Source of the DNA: Rhizoclosmatium globosum
Lineage: Eukaryota > Chytridiomycota > Chytridiomycetes > Chytridiales > Chytriomycetaceae
Reading direction: 5' to 3'
NCBI GenBank assembly: GCA_002104985.1
Contig: MCGO01000012.1
Span: forward strand, 372,001 to 436,000
Length of the DNA: 64,000 nucleotides
This document shows positions 12,108 through 23,613 of this stretch, one piece after another (within the stretch, counting starts at the first letter, position 1; every line of letters begins with the position of its first letter). The translations under genes and the position numbers were made by a program. Below the pieces are notes generated by a model. It did no database searches and was not told the origin of the DNA. It worked only from the letters and a program-made list of their open reading frames with translations.

Positions 12108-15100
12108 ATGCTTGGATTTCTTCTTTCGGGCGTCACCCTCTCTATTGGAGCTGCCGCCTTCCTTGGAAGTTTGACAGGAGCGCTTCTTGTACTGATCGCT
12201 CAATGGTACGCTCTTCACTGCTACCATTCTCAGTACTGCACTATTCTTACTAATTCCTGTCTGTGACGACAGCGCTGCCCGCACCTTCAGCGCCGTGTTC
12301 CGCACGCCAATTCTAACGCCTCGCACTCTGTTGTCGTCGTTGCATTCGTCGTATGGCGCCACTGCCTCAACTTGTCCGCAGCAAAACGTCGCGTCAAACC
12401 ACGCACCAATCAACGCGTCAGTCCAAGACAACGGCGACTCTGTCGTTCCAGCAGCCGTAATTCACTGTCTGCGCAGTATCAAAGCAGCACTCAGAATGGC
12501 AGAAGAGAGCCCTGAAGCTGTGGCATACGAAGAGACGTTGGCTATCAAGGAAACGACGAACCCTGACTTTGATGCATATGATATGAATGATATTGAGGAG
12601 ATTGATGTCACTCGGAATACTCAGTCCTTATCAACAGCGTCCGAACTGGATTGCTTGTCCGAAGTTGGTATCCCTCCTGTGTCACTTCCTCGGCAGACAT
12701 CCCTCCTTCAAGAAACCACAATGAGCACGCGAAGAGTAAAATATTCTTTAAGCCAACCGGAGTTCTTGAGTTCCCGCAAACGTCTCCCTTCTATTCAACG
12801 CCATCCACAAAAATCACGACCCTCCCCGTATCCAGTCAAAATTCATACACACGTTGAAGATAAATTAAATGGGCTCTCAAATGATGCAGAGAGTGACCCT
12901 GCGAAACAGCAACTTCATAGCAATCCAGCTTTATGGATGAGTCCAAGGAAGGCTATCTCCCAACAATTTCCTCCGAGACCAAAACCTCTTTCTGAAATCG
13001 CAGCTTCTCTTTCAATTCCTCCAGAAGAGTCCCTTTTTGAACCCATCCTCAAGTCCCTTTTTTCCCATCTACCAACTACAATTTTCCCATCTGATCGCTC
13101 CCATCTCGAGCCAACCCATTTTAATGCAGAGCAGTCGCACACGTGGATGATTCCAAACTACGGGCGAGTAAAGTTCATCGATTACGCTCCACTTCCCTTC
13201 AAAATTGTTCGTGACTCTTTCGGGTACACGTTGAAAGACTTTGAAGAGGCTATCGGAAATGGCTTGTGTGATGTTGAAAAGTCTTGCGGAAAATCAGAAT
13301 CAGGTATGACGTTAATTGATGTATTTATCCTCATCCAACAACGCTAACAAAAAACATGTTATAGTTTTCTTTACTACCAAGAATGGAAAGTTCAAGTTTA
13401 AAACGCTGCGGGGCTCTGAGGCGGATAACCTTCGAGCATTCCTACCTGATGTGAATATTTCAATTTGCCCATCCTAAAAACTAATAACCATTACAGTACA
13501 TAAAGCACACCTCGCAAAATCCAAACACACTTCTCCCCCGTTACCTCGGCCTGTACACTTTTGAACCTCCTCCACCGCATGCACCAGCAACACCTCCACG
13601 CAAGCAACCAAACCGATTATCAGTCGCAAGCGCTTCGTCTGCAACATCTACTACTAGCACCGTTGTCGACGGCACTTCCGCCACAACAACACCAGTGCCC
13701 CCCTTTACCCTGAAGCCATTTACTATTGTCGCAATGGCAAACGTACTTGACACACCCTTACAAATCACAGAGAAATACGATTTCAAGGGATCCACGGTCG
13801 GAAGAAAGACCCTCGGAGATGCTGTCGTGATTGATGGTGAACTCAAAACCACCATCGACTCCATGAGCCACGACTCTGAAAGCAAGGGACTCGTCAACTG
13901 GGTCCTCAAAAAAGTCATGAGAGAAGCTGAAACTGTTGGGAGTCTTGTTGAAGAAGGGAACGTGAATTCAGGTGGTGGGAAACGAGATTCGTTGGATTTG
14001 TCGAATTTGACGTTGAAAGAGTTGGACTTTGAGAGGCTTGTTGATGCAGGGTGTACTAATTTGTTGCATGTTGGGGCGGATATGAAGGACAGGATTGTTG
14101 CGCAGCTTCAGGCGGATGTGACGTTGTTGCGGAGGTGTGGGTTTATGGATTACAGGTTTGCTTTTCATAGGACTCAAGAATGCCAGCTAATGCTTTTGTT
14201 GTCCTACAGTGTCTTGGTGGGAATTCATCGAAAGAAGAAGTTGCCAAAGTCTCGACGAGCGGCTTGGTCGCAGTTCATGTCTCGTCCTCTGTCACTCGTT
14301 AATTTGTTTCCCTTCAAAACGAAGTCTGGAGGGTCTTCTCCCGAACCTGCTTCTCCTCCAAATGAAGATTCCGCCGTGAATATCCTGAATCATCAATCAG
14401 TATCGGATAATTCTGAATGTGTTATCGATATTCCTGATATTGGTTCCCCATTGACAACAAATATCAAACAAAGTAGTTTATGGACTGGAGGTCGCATGAT
14501 TTCAAAGTTCCTTTATGCTGCCCGACTTGGTTCTGACATTCCGAGTACAAGTAAATTATCACAATCAACAGAATCAAGTCCAACTCCTATCGCCACCCTT
14601 GGTGAAGGTAGACAAACGCCAGAAGCCATTGTTATTCAAATACCCGATGATTGCACTGCTCCTGTGACTATTTCTGCTTCAGAGGATGAGTTGGCAAGTC
14701 GCTCCTCCAGCCCTTCTAGTAGTGATGGTGGACTTTCAACACAAGAGACAGATCCATTAGCACCGCTCACAAAGCAGTTTTTAGGTGGAATCAAAAGTGA
14801 AGGTCTTGTTTCTGATAGTGTTGAATATGAGGTAACAACCAAATTCTCTTTCATACACTGCAGTTGATGTTCTATTTGATAGGTATATTATATTGGCTTG
14901 ATCGACACGCTCCAAAAGTTCAATCTTGCCAAATGGGTTGAACGTGGAATCCAGCGCAAGAAACACGCTGCAGTCCGATCTACTACGATTTCGCACGGCT
15001 CCAATTCCTCGCAACAATCTAGTCAATCGTCATTGAGCAACAATTGCAGGTCAATCAGTGAAGATTCTATCTCGAACTCGATTTCGGAAAGCATGACTTC

Positions 15101-15266
15101 AGGACCCTCGATTTCAAGTGACGTATGGCCACCGATTCCACAGTCATCTCCGATTAGAAAGAATTCGTGTGTTTCTATATCGTTGTCTGTTCCTGAAGTG
15201 AGCGTTGAAGAGCCTGGACGGTATGCGGAGCGATTGGTTGATTTTATGACTGGGATATTTGTTTAA
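12108..15266 (+). CDS. Phosphatidylinositol-phosphate kinase (PIP5K/Mss4-type) with N-terminal hydrophobic anchor
   Basis: Exons 12108-12205, 12273-13303, 13365-13450, 13497-14155, 14210-14831, 14883-15266; 959 residues. Family landmarks: FFTTKNGKFKFKTLRG with the ATP lysine, LLPRYLGLYTFE, YDFKGSTVGRK (the DLKGS-type motif), FMDYSVLVGIHRKKK, and near the end YYIGLIDTLQKFN with the activation region KWVERGIQRKK, then RYAERLVDFMTGIFV. These identify a type I/II/III PIP kinase domain making PtdIns bisphosphate; by landmarks a PI4P 5-kinase is likeliest. A long Ser-rich insertion sits between MDYS and YYIG. Unusually, residues 1-32 (exon 1) are almost entirely hydrophobic and look like a signal anchor. 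No frameshift is seen. Confidence 0.9.
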
Positions 15267-15384
15267 GCTTGTTTTTATTTATTGATTTATTATAGTTATG
15301 GAAGAGATAGTCGGTGAATATGATTGAAAATGAGCTGACAATTCTTCGAAAACTGAACGAATCATCACACGACTCTATATACAT

Positions 15385-17814
15385 ATGGACAAATTCAAAG
15401 TACTGAAGCAGCTCGGAGATGGCGCGTTTGGTAGCGTGTGTATGGCACAGAACTCTTCGAATGGAGATATTGTAAGTCCGTATGTTTGATATCCATCTCA
15501 TTCCTCCTCCACACGGCAGGTTGCAATTAAGAAGATGAAACAAAAGTTCGCAACCTGGGAGCAATGTACTCAGCTTCGGGAGCTCAAGGTGAATTAAAAT
15601 AGCAAGAGTCCATCTGACAACAAAACTATACAGTCTCTCGCCAAACTCAACAACCACGCCAATATCGTGAAACTGAAAGAAGTCATACGCGATCAAGCGA
15701 CGGAAGAACTTAACTTTGTATTTGAATACATGGAAACGAATCTGCATCAACGTATAAAGGAACGCGAAGGCCGGCCCTTTCCTGAAGAAGACATCAAAAA
15801 TATGACGTACGATTCGTTCTTTGATACGACAACGTCACTCTGATATTTGTCTTCTAAAGATTCCAACTCTTGTCCGGACTTGCTCACATGCACAAACACG
15901 GGTTCTTTCACCGCGACCTCAAACCGGAAAACCTGGTAAATAGCACGTATATTACGAATACCCCAAATAAAATTTGTTTTAGCTCATCTCAGGCTCAACC
16001 GTTAAAATCGCCGACTTTGGCCTCGCCCGCGAAACCCGTTCCTTACCTCCATATACTGAATATGTCTCAACACGATGGTATCGCGCCCCAGAAGTCATTC
16101 TAAAAACGCACAATTATTCATCTCCAATTGATATATGGGCTGTTGGGACCATCATAGCCGAACTCGTCCTGTTATATCCGTTATTTCCTGGAACGAGTGA
16201 AGTAGATCAGTTGCACCGGATTTGTACGGTTTTGGGAAACCCAGCGACAAGCGGAGATGGTGGGAGTGTAGGTGGAGCTGGTGGGACTGGAGGGATGGTG
16301 GGTGCTGGGTTGATGAGAGTGATGACTCCACAAGCGAGGGAGAGTGTTGGGGGTGGTTTTGGGGATTTAGGGGGAATTGGGAGACCGCAGACGTCGCATT
16401 CGCCACTGTTGTCTAAGAATACTGTTGGAGTTAGTGCTACGGGAAGCGGAAATGTGGGATTATCAAGGGATAAGGTGGTTGGAGGGGGTCCTTGGATTGA
16501 AGGACTCAAGCTTGCAGCAGCGATGGGATTCAAGTTCCCGAATGTCGTTCCATTCCATTATCTGACGTGATTATTCCTGGAGGATCAAGTTCGAATGGTG
16601 TCGCATCAACGGAAATCATTGTTCTCATTGCGGATATGCTTCTGTTTGATCCTAACCGCCGCTTAACTGCCAATGAAGCACTACAACAACCTTGGTTTCG
16701 TAACCAACCAGGAGTTCAAGTGTTACAAAGAAGTACATCCTTTCAGAAGCCTGAGACAACAAATCCTGCTCCAACCAACACCAAAAATATGGTGTCAGAT
16801 GTCACCAGGGGGCTTTCTTTGTCAAGCAACTACAGTGGTGCCTACGGTCGAAGCACGGCTGACGTCCAATCAAAACCAGGAAAATCCAGTTCAGACTCCT
16901 TTGATTTTCTCTCTGACGACGACGAAGATGACGCGGGAGAAACAACAGTTGCAAGTCGTCCCACAACGTTTTCACCAAGTCAGCAACTATCGCCGCGACA
17001 AAGCGACGCAATTGTAGGAGGATCGTCATCTTCGTATCATTACCAGCAAAAAGCGATGCCATATGATTTAAAAGAAGCGTTGCAAAAGCGGAAACCAGAT
17101 TCAGATGCATCATTAATGAGTCTTGGTAATGGTGGCGGAAGTGGAAGCGGAAGGAACTCTTTAACAAGTGGAGGTGGGTTGGGATTGGGAGGTTTGGGTT
17201 TGAGCGGTTTGGCACAGGCTCCGGATTTGGTAGTATCGGTGCTAAAGATGACAAGGGAGGAATACAACAACAAGAGCCGGAACTGATGCATACCACTACA
17301 GCAACTGTTCTCCCTTCTTCTTCGAAATTCGAATTGGGATCTCCGCCCCTTCCTTTTCATCCCCGAAAGTATCCCATCGGAATGCATGCCCAGTACCCAT
17401 AGTGCCAAGAGTGGGTAATGCAGCTGGAGGAGCTGGAATGCACGCAAACAGTGTTGCACGCGATTCAATCTTGGAGTGTACAAGCAATAGAAATCTTTAG
17501 AGAGTCGAGGGGGAGGAGGAGGGGTACCAAGACTGAAAGGGTCTCTGTCTAACTCGGATTTGTTGCTGGGGTCTCTAATTCCTAGTTTAAATGGCGGACT
17601 GGAAGGCACTAGCGGCGGGAGCTCAACACGGGAAGGAACATCGAATGCAGCTGGGCTGAGAAAACAATATCGGCCACTTCCCGAAATCGGTAAAAGTAAT
17701 ACGGGAAGCTTGGGCTCGTTAGGGAGCTGTGCCAATCTTGCTGGAGAAGAAGCAACCATGATTGAAAAGAAGAGACCAATTCTACCATCCGTCTTAGGTT
17801 CTTTAAGAAAGTAG
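15385..17814 (+). CDS. MAK/ICK (RCK family) ciliary protein kinase
   Basis: Exons 15385-15471, 15520-15588, 15634-15806, 15860-15935, then 15983 onward. The N-terminal sequence tracks MAK/ICK almost residue by residue: [98 protein letters not shown] kinases control cilium length (LF4 in Chlamydomonas), fitting a zoospore-forming fungus. The activation loop has TEY rather than the usual TDY. A Gly-rich insertion of about 80 residues (16245-16490) splits the C-lobe before [18 protein letters not shown] base appears missing near 16556. The Ser/Gly-rich tail changes frame again near 17205, 17393 and 17500 and probably ends at 17814 rather than at the nearer stop at 17286. Confidence 0.85.
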
Positions 17815-17915
17815 TTTTCAATAGAGATGAAATTGATTTCAGACACTTTTTTTGTTGAAGGGAAACGAAAGGACAAGGTGCAAATCCAAAACAGCAACAA
17901 AATCATTTCGAAACC

Positions 17916-18830
17916 ATGAGTCTGGCCAACACAGTCAACGTCGAAGCTGCTATTACCACAATTGCTCCAGTTTTGAGACCGCAGTTATCCTCCACAACTT
18001 CACTTGCAGTACTAGTCGTAACCGCCACTGCACAAGCTGAAGCTGTTCCTCCAACAACGACTTCATCCACCACAACACTCGCAATTCTTACAGTAGATTC
18101 ATCTCAGCTAATTGACACTCTCAAAGTGACGACAGCTCTGGAAAATGCGCAAGTTAAACCAACTTCTGGCGTGTTGGTTGTTGGACCTGTCGCGTCAAAC
18201 AACATTTCTACTTCATTATCAACAGCTTCATCCACGGTTTCTTCAGCTGTTCAGCCAGCAACGGCGTCTGATTCTGGGACAAAAGCCTCCGATTTGAAGA
18301 CACTTGCTTTCGTTGGAGGCACAGCTGCGATCGTAATTCTCATTGCATTTGCATACTTTATCTATGTGCGTCTGTTGCGAAAAAGAAATAGTCCAAGCGT
18401 CTCTTTAGATTCTCTTCTTCTCGCGGCTGGACCTGACTCTCGCGCGACGCCTCGTAATCAGAATCAAATGGTCTCGAAACAAGCCGTAATGACGGCCCAG
18501 AGACGAAATTCAATCGGTTCTTCCTCTTCCGTTGTTTATTTGCATAGAGACATTGAATTTACTGTACCGGCTCCTTCTCCGGCTCCTTCATCGGCCTCGT
18601 TACGTCTGCCACAAAGAGAGGTGTCCAAATCTCTTCCTTCCATTCCATCTGAACCCATTTATTATTCATTCGAGCAACAGTCACAGCAACAGTCCCATCC
18701 TCAACAACATCAAGTGCCATTTCAGCAGTATCAACATCACGGATCTCCAGAAGCTTACCATCAAGCACAACAGCAATATTATTCCCAGTATTCCCAGCAA
18801 CCTCAACAATACCAATATCAGCCGCATTGA
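17916..18830 (+). CDS. Single-pass membrane protein with Ser/Thr-rich ectodomain and Q-rich tail
   Basis: Single-exon gene, 304 residues. Residues 1-125 are rich in Ser, Thr, Ala and Val, suited to O-mannosylation. One strong transmembrane helix (about 130-155, containing AAIVILIAFAYFIYV) is followed at once by RLLRKR, giving an outside N-terminus. The cytosolic part is Ser/Pro-rich and ends in a Gln/Tyr/His-rich tail from about 255. The layout recalls fungal Mid2/Wsc-type wall sensors, but I see no WSC cysteine domain and no clear signal peptide, so the resemblance is architectural only. Confidence 0.7.
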   Translation: MSLANTVNVEAAITTIAPVLRPQLSSTTSLAVLVVTATAQAEAVPPTTTSSTTTLAILTVDSSQLIDTLKVTTALENAQVKPTSGVLVVGPVASNNISTSLSTASSTVSSAVQPATASDSGTKASDLKTLAFVGGTAAIVILIAFAYFIYVRLLRKRNSPSVSLDSLLLAAGPDSRATPRNQNQMVSKQAVMTAQRRNSIGSSSSVVYLHRDIEFTVPAPSPAPSSASLRLPQREVSKSLPSIPSEPIYYSFEQQSQQQSHPQQHQVPFQQYQHHGSPEAYHQAQQQYYSQYSQQPQQYQYQPH

Positions 18831-18995
18831 TTTTACTCAATGTGCATCATTATAGAATCAATTATTAAAATAAAAAAAACTTACAAAGAAAGAGGTTTGA
18901 CTTTCATGGACAATATTTCCGACCGAAAGTCCAGCCCAGCCCATCCCTTGTTGTGATTGCCGTTGTTTCCCACACCCATTGTTCAGAATCTCGGC

Positions 18996-19514
18996 ATGAA
19001 ACCAAAGCCATCCAGCTTCATTAAAAGTTTCAGTAACGCCAGCGAAAGTGGTACCGACTGCATTTCTGCAAGCCCCTTTCCCTTCCGCCCTGGCTATCCA
19101 TCTTCACCTCCAACTCCACCGCAGCCAAAATATCCCACTCTTCCTAATCGAAGCTCCTCTGAACCAAGCCCACCAATGAGTCACTGTTTTAATCGAGAGA
19201 GAAGTGCGCCGTCGTCGCCGAAACCTTTGGAATCAGGAAGAAAACCGATCTCTAAGAGTCAATATGTTGATTTTTTGAGTCCTACGAGTCGAACAGAGTC
19301 TTTGAAGATTCTGTGGAGCTCTCGCGCGCGGATGTACGGTACCATGGTTTCCGCCGATTTTGATTCATCAGATGACGAGGCTGAAGGACAAGTGAGCTGG
19401 AATACCCCGCAGCCTTTGAAGGAACAAAAGTGTTCTTCCTGTTTGCTTCCAGTTATCATTCTCGTTGGTGTTGTTTGTTTCACTTTGCTTGCTTGCTCCA
19501 TGTTTCTTGGCTAA
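18996..19514 (+). CDS. Tail-anchored small membrane protein, unknown
   Basis: 172 residues from the first in-frame ATG at 18996 (the open frame extends upstream without another ATG). The first half is Ser/Pro-rich and disordered; an acidic FDSSDDEAEG patch follows, then KCSS and a single C-terminal hydrophobic helix (LLPVIILVGVVCFTLLACSMFLG, residues about 148-170) ending at the stop. This is a tail-anchor or C-terminal anchor layout. No family recognised. Confidence 0.55.
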   Translation: MKPKPSSFIKSFSNASESGTDCISASPFPFRPGYPSSPPTPPQPKYPTLPNRSSSEPSPPMSHCFNRERSAPSSPKPLESGRKPISKSQYVDFLSPTSRTESLKILWSSRARMYGTMVSADFDSSDDEAEGQVSWNTPQPLKEQKCSSCLLPVIILVGVVCFTLLACSMFLG

Positions 19515-19627
19515 CCCAGCTCCGTTTCAGAATAAAGAAATAAAATGCACTATACTTTTAATTTAAAAGAAAAAAATGAGGGCATCAGAAGAACCTTGCA
19601 ATTTTATGGAAAAAGTTGTCTTGAAAA

Positions 19628-22544
19628 ATGTGTCGCTGCCATGTCCTTACGACTGAACCCATCAATGCTGATCTCAAGCATGGGGATAGTACCACTCGCG
19701 AAGTCCTTCCTGCTGCACTAGTCCCAAAGCACTATAACATTTACCTAGCACCTGATCTTGAAAGTTTCGAATACAACGGAACCGTTTCCATTGAGTGAGA
19801 ATGCACTATAGTAGGCTACAATGAACTCATTATCGTTTCTTAATAGCGTTGACGTTGTTGAATCCACCAATACTGTCGTTCTGAACTCAAAAAAACTCAT
19901 GATCCATAAGGCATTCATTCGCTATCTGAACAGTACCCTGCAAGCCACAGCCATTACCTTTGATCAAGAGAAGGAGCAAGTTACCTTTGCCTTCGAAGAA
20001 GAGATTCCGGCTGGATCAACTGCTACAGTAACTGTTGACTTCGTCGGTGTGCACAATGATGCTATGACAGGCTTCTACCGATCTAGCTACGATAATGTTG
20101 CGGTAAAACATCTTTAATATCTTCAAATATCTGAAGTTGAACATTTAGGGCGAGAAGCAATTATTGGTTGTCACTCAATTTGAAGCCACAGATGCAAGAC
20201 AGGCATTCCCTTGCTTCGATGAGCCAGGGTTGAAGGCAACATTCGACTCAACCCTTGTCGTCGCTGAAGACTTGATTGCTCTGTCCAACATGAACGTCAT
20301 CAGCACCACCCCATTCATCAATGCTGCTGGAAAGAAGGTCAAGGAAGTCAAGTTCGCCACGACTCCAATCATGTCCACCTATGTGAGTGAAATATTCATC
20401 TTCTGAATTCTTGCGCTGACGTATCACGTTTGTAGCTAGTTGCCTACGCTGTTGGGATTTTGAGTATATTGAAACAACCGCTACTCCAAAGCGTCCAGTC
20501 GATGCTCAAGAAATCACGGTTCGAGTTTACACCGTTAAGGGTCAAGTTGAACGAGGTCAATTCGCTCTCAACGTTGGGGCGAGAACTCTTGAATACTTCT
20601 CCGAGTACTTCAACACTGCTTATCATTTGTCCAAGATGGATATGATAAGTATTCCCGACTTCGGTTCTGGTGCGATGGAGAATTGGGGACTTGTGACGTA
20701 CAGGACGGAAACCCTTCTTTGCGACGAAAAAACTTCTACAGCTGCTGCAAAGGGAGCAATCGCGTCTATGGTTGGGCATGAACTGGCTCACCAGTGGTTC
20801 GGTAACTTAGTGACAATGGAATGGTGGAACGACCTTTGGTTGAACGAAGGTTTCGCCACTTTATTGGACAGATGGTCACAGACCACTTGTTCCCTGAGTG
20901 GAATATTTTCACCCAGTTTGTCACTAGTGAGTTGGCTGGAGCCTTCTCTGCGGATGGTTTGCGTTCATCGCACCCAATTCAGGTGGAGGTCAACTCTGCC
21001 AGAGAAATCATGCAGATTTTCGATGGAATTTCGTACTTGAAGGTGCTTCTTTGATTCGTATGCTGAACAACTTTTTGGGTCGTGAGGTGTTCATGAACGG
21101 TATCCGTACTTATCTCCAGGAATTCAAGTTCAAGAACACTGTGACTGATGATTTGTGGAAGCACTTGTCTGCGTCATCTGGAATTGATGTTCCACTCTTG
21201 TTGGTACTTGGACCACTGAAATGGGTTACCCGCTCATTACTGTTGAGTCCGAGACTTACGATGACGAGGCCAAGACTTGACTGTAGCTTTATCTCAAGCT
21301 CGTTTCTTGGCCAGTGGTGACTTGAAACCAGAGGAGGACACTGTTCTTTGGAATGTTCCACTCACGTTGCTACTCACTTGACCGGAAAGACTGGCCCAAT
21401 TTCGATTGTGTTTGGCGAAAAGCAAGGAACTATTACTTTCCCTTACGATTCTTCTGAAAACGCGTTCTGGAAGCTCAACTCTGGTGCCTCTGGGCTTTAC
21501 CGTGTCAAGTACACTGATGCCCAAATCGCTTCAATTGGCCGTATTCTCAAGACAAACTTGAACACGTTCACTGTTGGAGACCGTATCCAGTTCCTCAATG
21601 ATGGACTCGCTTGGCCAAAGCCAAACCTCAACAATTACTGACTTGCTCAACTTGATCAGCAACCTTGATTCAGAAACAGATTTCAACGTACTTACTCAAG
21701 TTGAAATTGTAATTTCAAACCTTCGATCTTATTCATATCAACACTCCGACGTTCAGGAAGGAATCAAGACTTTAGGTCGCAATGTGTTTGCTCCAGTTGT
21801 GGCCAAACTTGGGTATGAGTTTCCAGCTGGTGAGGATTACGAAGTTGCTCAAACACGTGTTCTTGCCATTGGTGCAAGTCAGTTGAACGGAAGCCTGAAG
21901 TTAATGCTGAATTGGTCTCAGATTCAACGGCTTCTTGGCAGGTGACAAGGAAGCGTTGCACCCAGAAATTAAGACATTCGCAATCTGTGCCGCTCTTTCA
22001 AACACCACTGAAGAGAACGCTGAAGAAGTCTTCAACTCTGTTTTGGCCCTTCTCAAAATCCAAACACGACGCCATTTGAGGCGAATGAGATTCGTTGGGC
22101 TCTTGGAGCCATCAACTCTGCACACCTTGTAGATCGTTTGTTGAATGAGGTAGTGTTTGACGCATCACTTGTTCGTCCACAAGATATTTTGAACTCCATC
22201 TCAGGGATTAGCTACCTCGGATACAATCGAGTGGTCATCCTTCCACTCTTGATAAAGTACTTCCAAACCAATTTCAAACGCGTACAGGCGTTAGTTGGGA
22301 CACACTTCAAATCCTCGGATATTTTGTTCGTATTTGTGTGGGTAGCTCTGTTGGCAAAGATGTTGTTGACGAGGTAAGAGCCTGGACTCGTGGAGACGGT
22401 CTTGAAGGTGCTGACTTGGAGGAGCGTAAGAAGGACGTTGCCGGAATTCACAGATTCATCGACCAGACTTTGGAGTCTGTGGAAACCAACACAATGTTTT
22501 TTGAAAACCAACTTCAAGCTTTGCAGTCCTTCTTTTCCGCTTAA
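19628..22544 (+). CDS. M1 family zinc aminopeptidase, copy 1 (frame broken by many 1-bp deletions)
   Basis: Neutral, alanyl/arginyl-type aminopeptidase of the Ape2/Aap1 group. Exons 19628-19794, 19847-20102, 20149-20382, then 20436 to the stop at 22542-22544. It starts MCRC. Motifs: GAMENWG exopeptidase motif (about 20672), zinc site [10 protein letters not shown] with the third ligand in WLNEGFAT (20778-20865), and the ERAP1-type C-terminal helical domain. The protein reading shifts frame near 20458, 20865, 21045, 21195, 21277, 21375, 21610, 21630 and 21895, always consistent with a missing base, while residues between the breaks stay conserved. It closely resembles the inverted copy at 34.3-37.2 kb, with matching intron positions. 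A pseudogene is possible but the error pattern argues for sequencing deletions. Confidence 0.88.
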
Positions 22545-22647
22545 CTAGTTTATTTTTTCCCTAAATAAAGTACTTGTATTCAAATTACTTCAGTCCCTTG
22601 CCAAATATTTGGAACGTCGTCTTCGCGACTTCAACCACACACACACT

Positions 22648-23448
22648 TTAGTTTCCTGCAGCTGCTTTCCCCGACAATTTAGCTCTCGCATTCCGTAAAT
22701 TCTTTTCCGCCTGCTCAATCCCATTCCCCACAGCCTTCTCATACATTTCAACAGCCTCCTCCAGCTTCCCCATCGAATCCAAAACGACCCCATAATTGTA
22801 CTGCACTTCTCCATCATCTGGGTTAAGTTCTGTGGCGATTTTGTAGTGGCTCAAGGCTTTCTCTGGAGTCTTCATGTAAAGAGCGTATACATTCGCAAGG
22901 TTCACGTGTGCATCCAATTGAGCAGGGTCGAGGAGAATACACTTGAGCCAGGAATCAATGGCTTCATCGGGTTTGCCTGTTTGAGTAAGCCGATTAGGTC
23001 AGAACAGTGGGGAAGGAAGCGCGGCACATACCTAGATTGTATAGGCAGTTTCCAAGATTGTAGTAGTTGTCTGAGGTTGGATGTTGTGCGGCTGACTCTT
23101 GGTAAGCAGCTTTAGCTCCTTCAAGATCCTGCAATGAATGAAACTTAGTGATGTTAACGTGAATGCAATAATGGCCTCACATTGTTGTTCCAGCGGTTAG
23201 TTCCTTCTTCAAACCATTCCTTTGCTTTCGCAATCTTGACATCTAATGTTGTACTATCATCTGGAGTGGAAGCATAGAATCTTTGCATGAATCTTGGGAT
23301 GACTCTTGGGAAGACAGAAGCACCTGAGAATAGTGAATCAGAGAACAATTCTCGTCGAAGAAATCTGCATACGTTGTGCTGCGTATGTTGGTCTGAAAGA
23401 GGCAGTTACTGGAAACCGCCTGGCAATGACAATGAGTGGACGGAACAT
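22648..23448 (-). CDS. Mitochondrial TPR-repeat protein
   Basis: Minus-strand exons 23373-23448, 23181-23323, 23032-23128 and 22648-22976; 214 residues. The N-terminus (MFRPLIVIARRFPVTASFRP, then RFMQRFYAS) is basic and hydroxylated like a mitochondrial presequence. From residue about 55 there are three to four TPR units: AKEWFEEGTNRWNNNDLEGA, NYYNLGNCLYNLGKPDEAI, AHVNLANVYALYMKTPEKAL and VQYNYGVVLDSMGKLEEAV. TPRs bind partner proteins; no enzymatic domain is present. The ATG at 23448 was preferred over an upstream non-ATG extension. No frameshifts. It converges on the M1 copy 1 gene. Confidence 0.8.
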
Positions 23449-23613
23449 TTGTTGAAAATGAAAATCACACTGTTGTATACTCTTCCTCGCAGGAAGTAAA
23501 TACTGAACTTTTCTGGTTTTCACTATGCGAAAGTTTCAAACAGGCAAATCACTCAAGTTAAAACAGAACGAATAATTATTCCACCATTAGAAGGTAGTGA
23601 AGGATAAAATACT

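Noticed and set aside
17040..17906. 288-residue open frame on the minus strand
   Set aside because: It is antisense to the Ser/Gly-rich tail of the MAK-like kinase; composition (Leu/Pro/Arg) is the mirror of that repeat-rich coding strand and no domain is visible.
19628..22544. M1 copy 1 as a pseudogene
   Set aside because: Nine or so breaks would normally suggest decay, but active-site and structural residues between them are intact, and similar breaks occur in essential single-copy genes nearby. Kept as a gene with likely sequencing errors.
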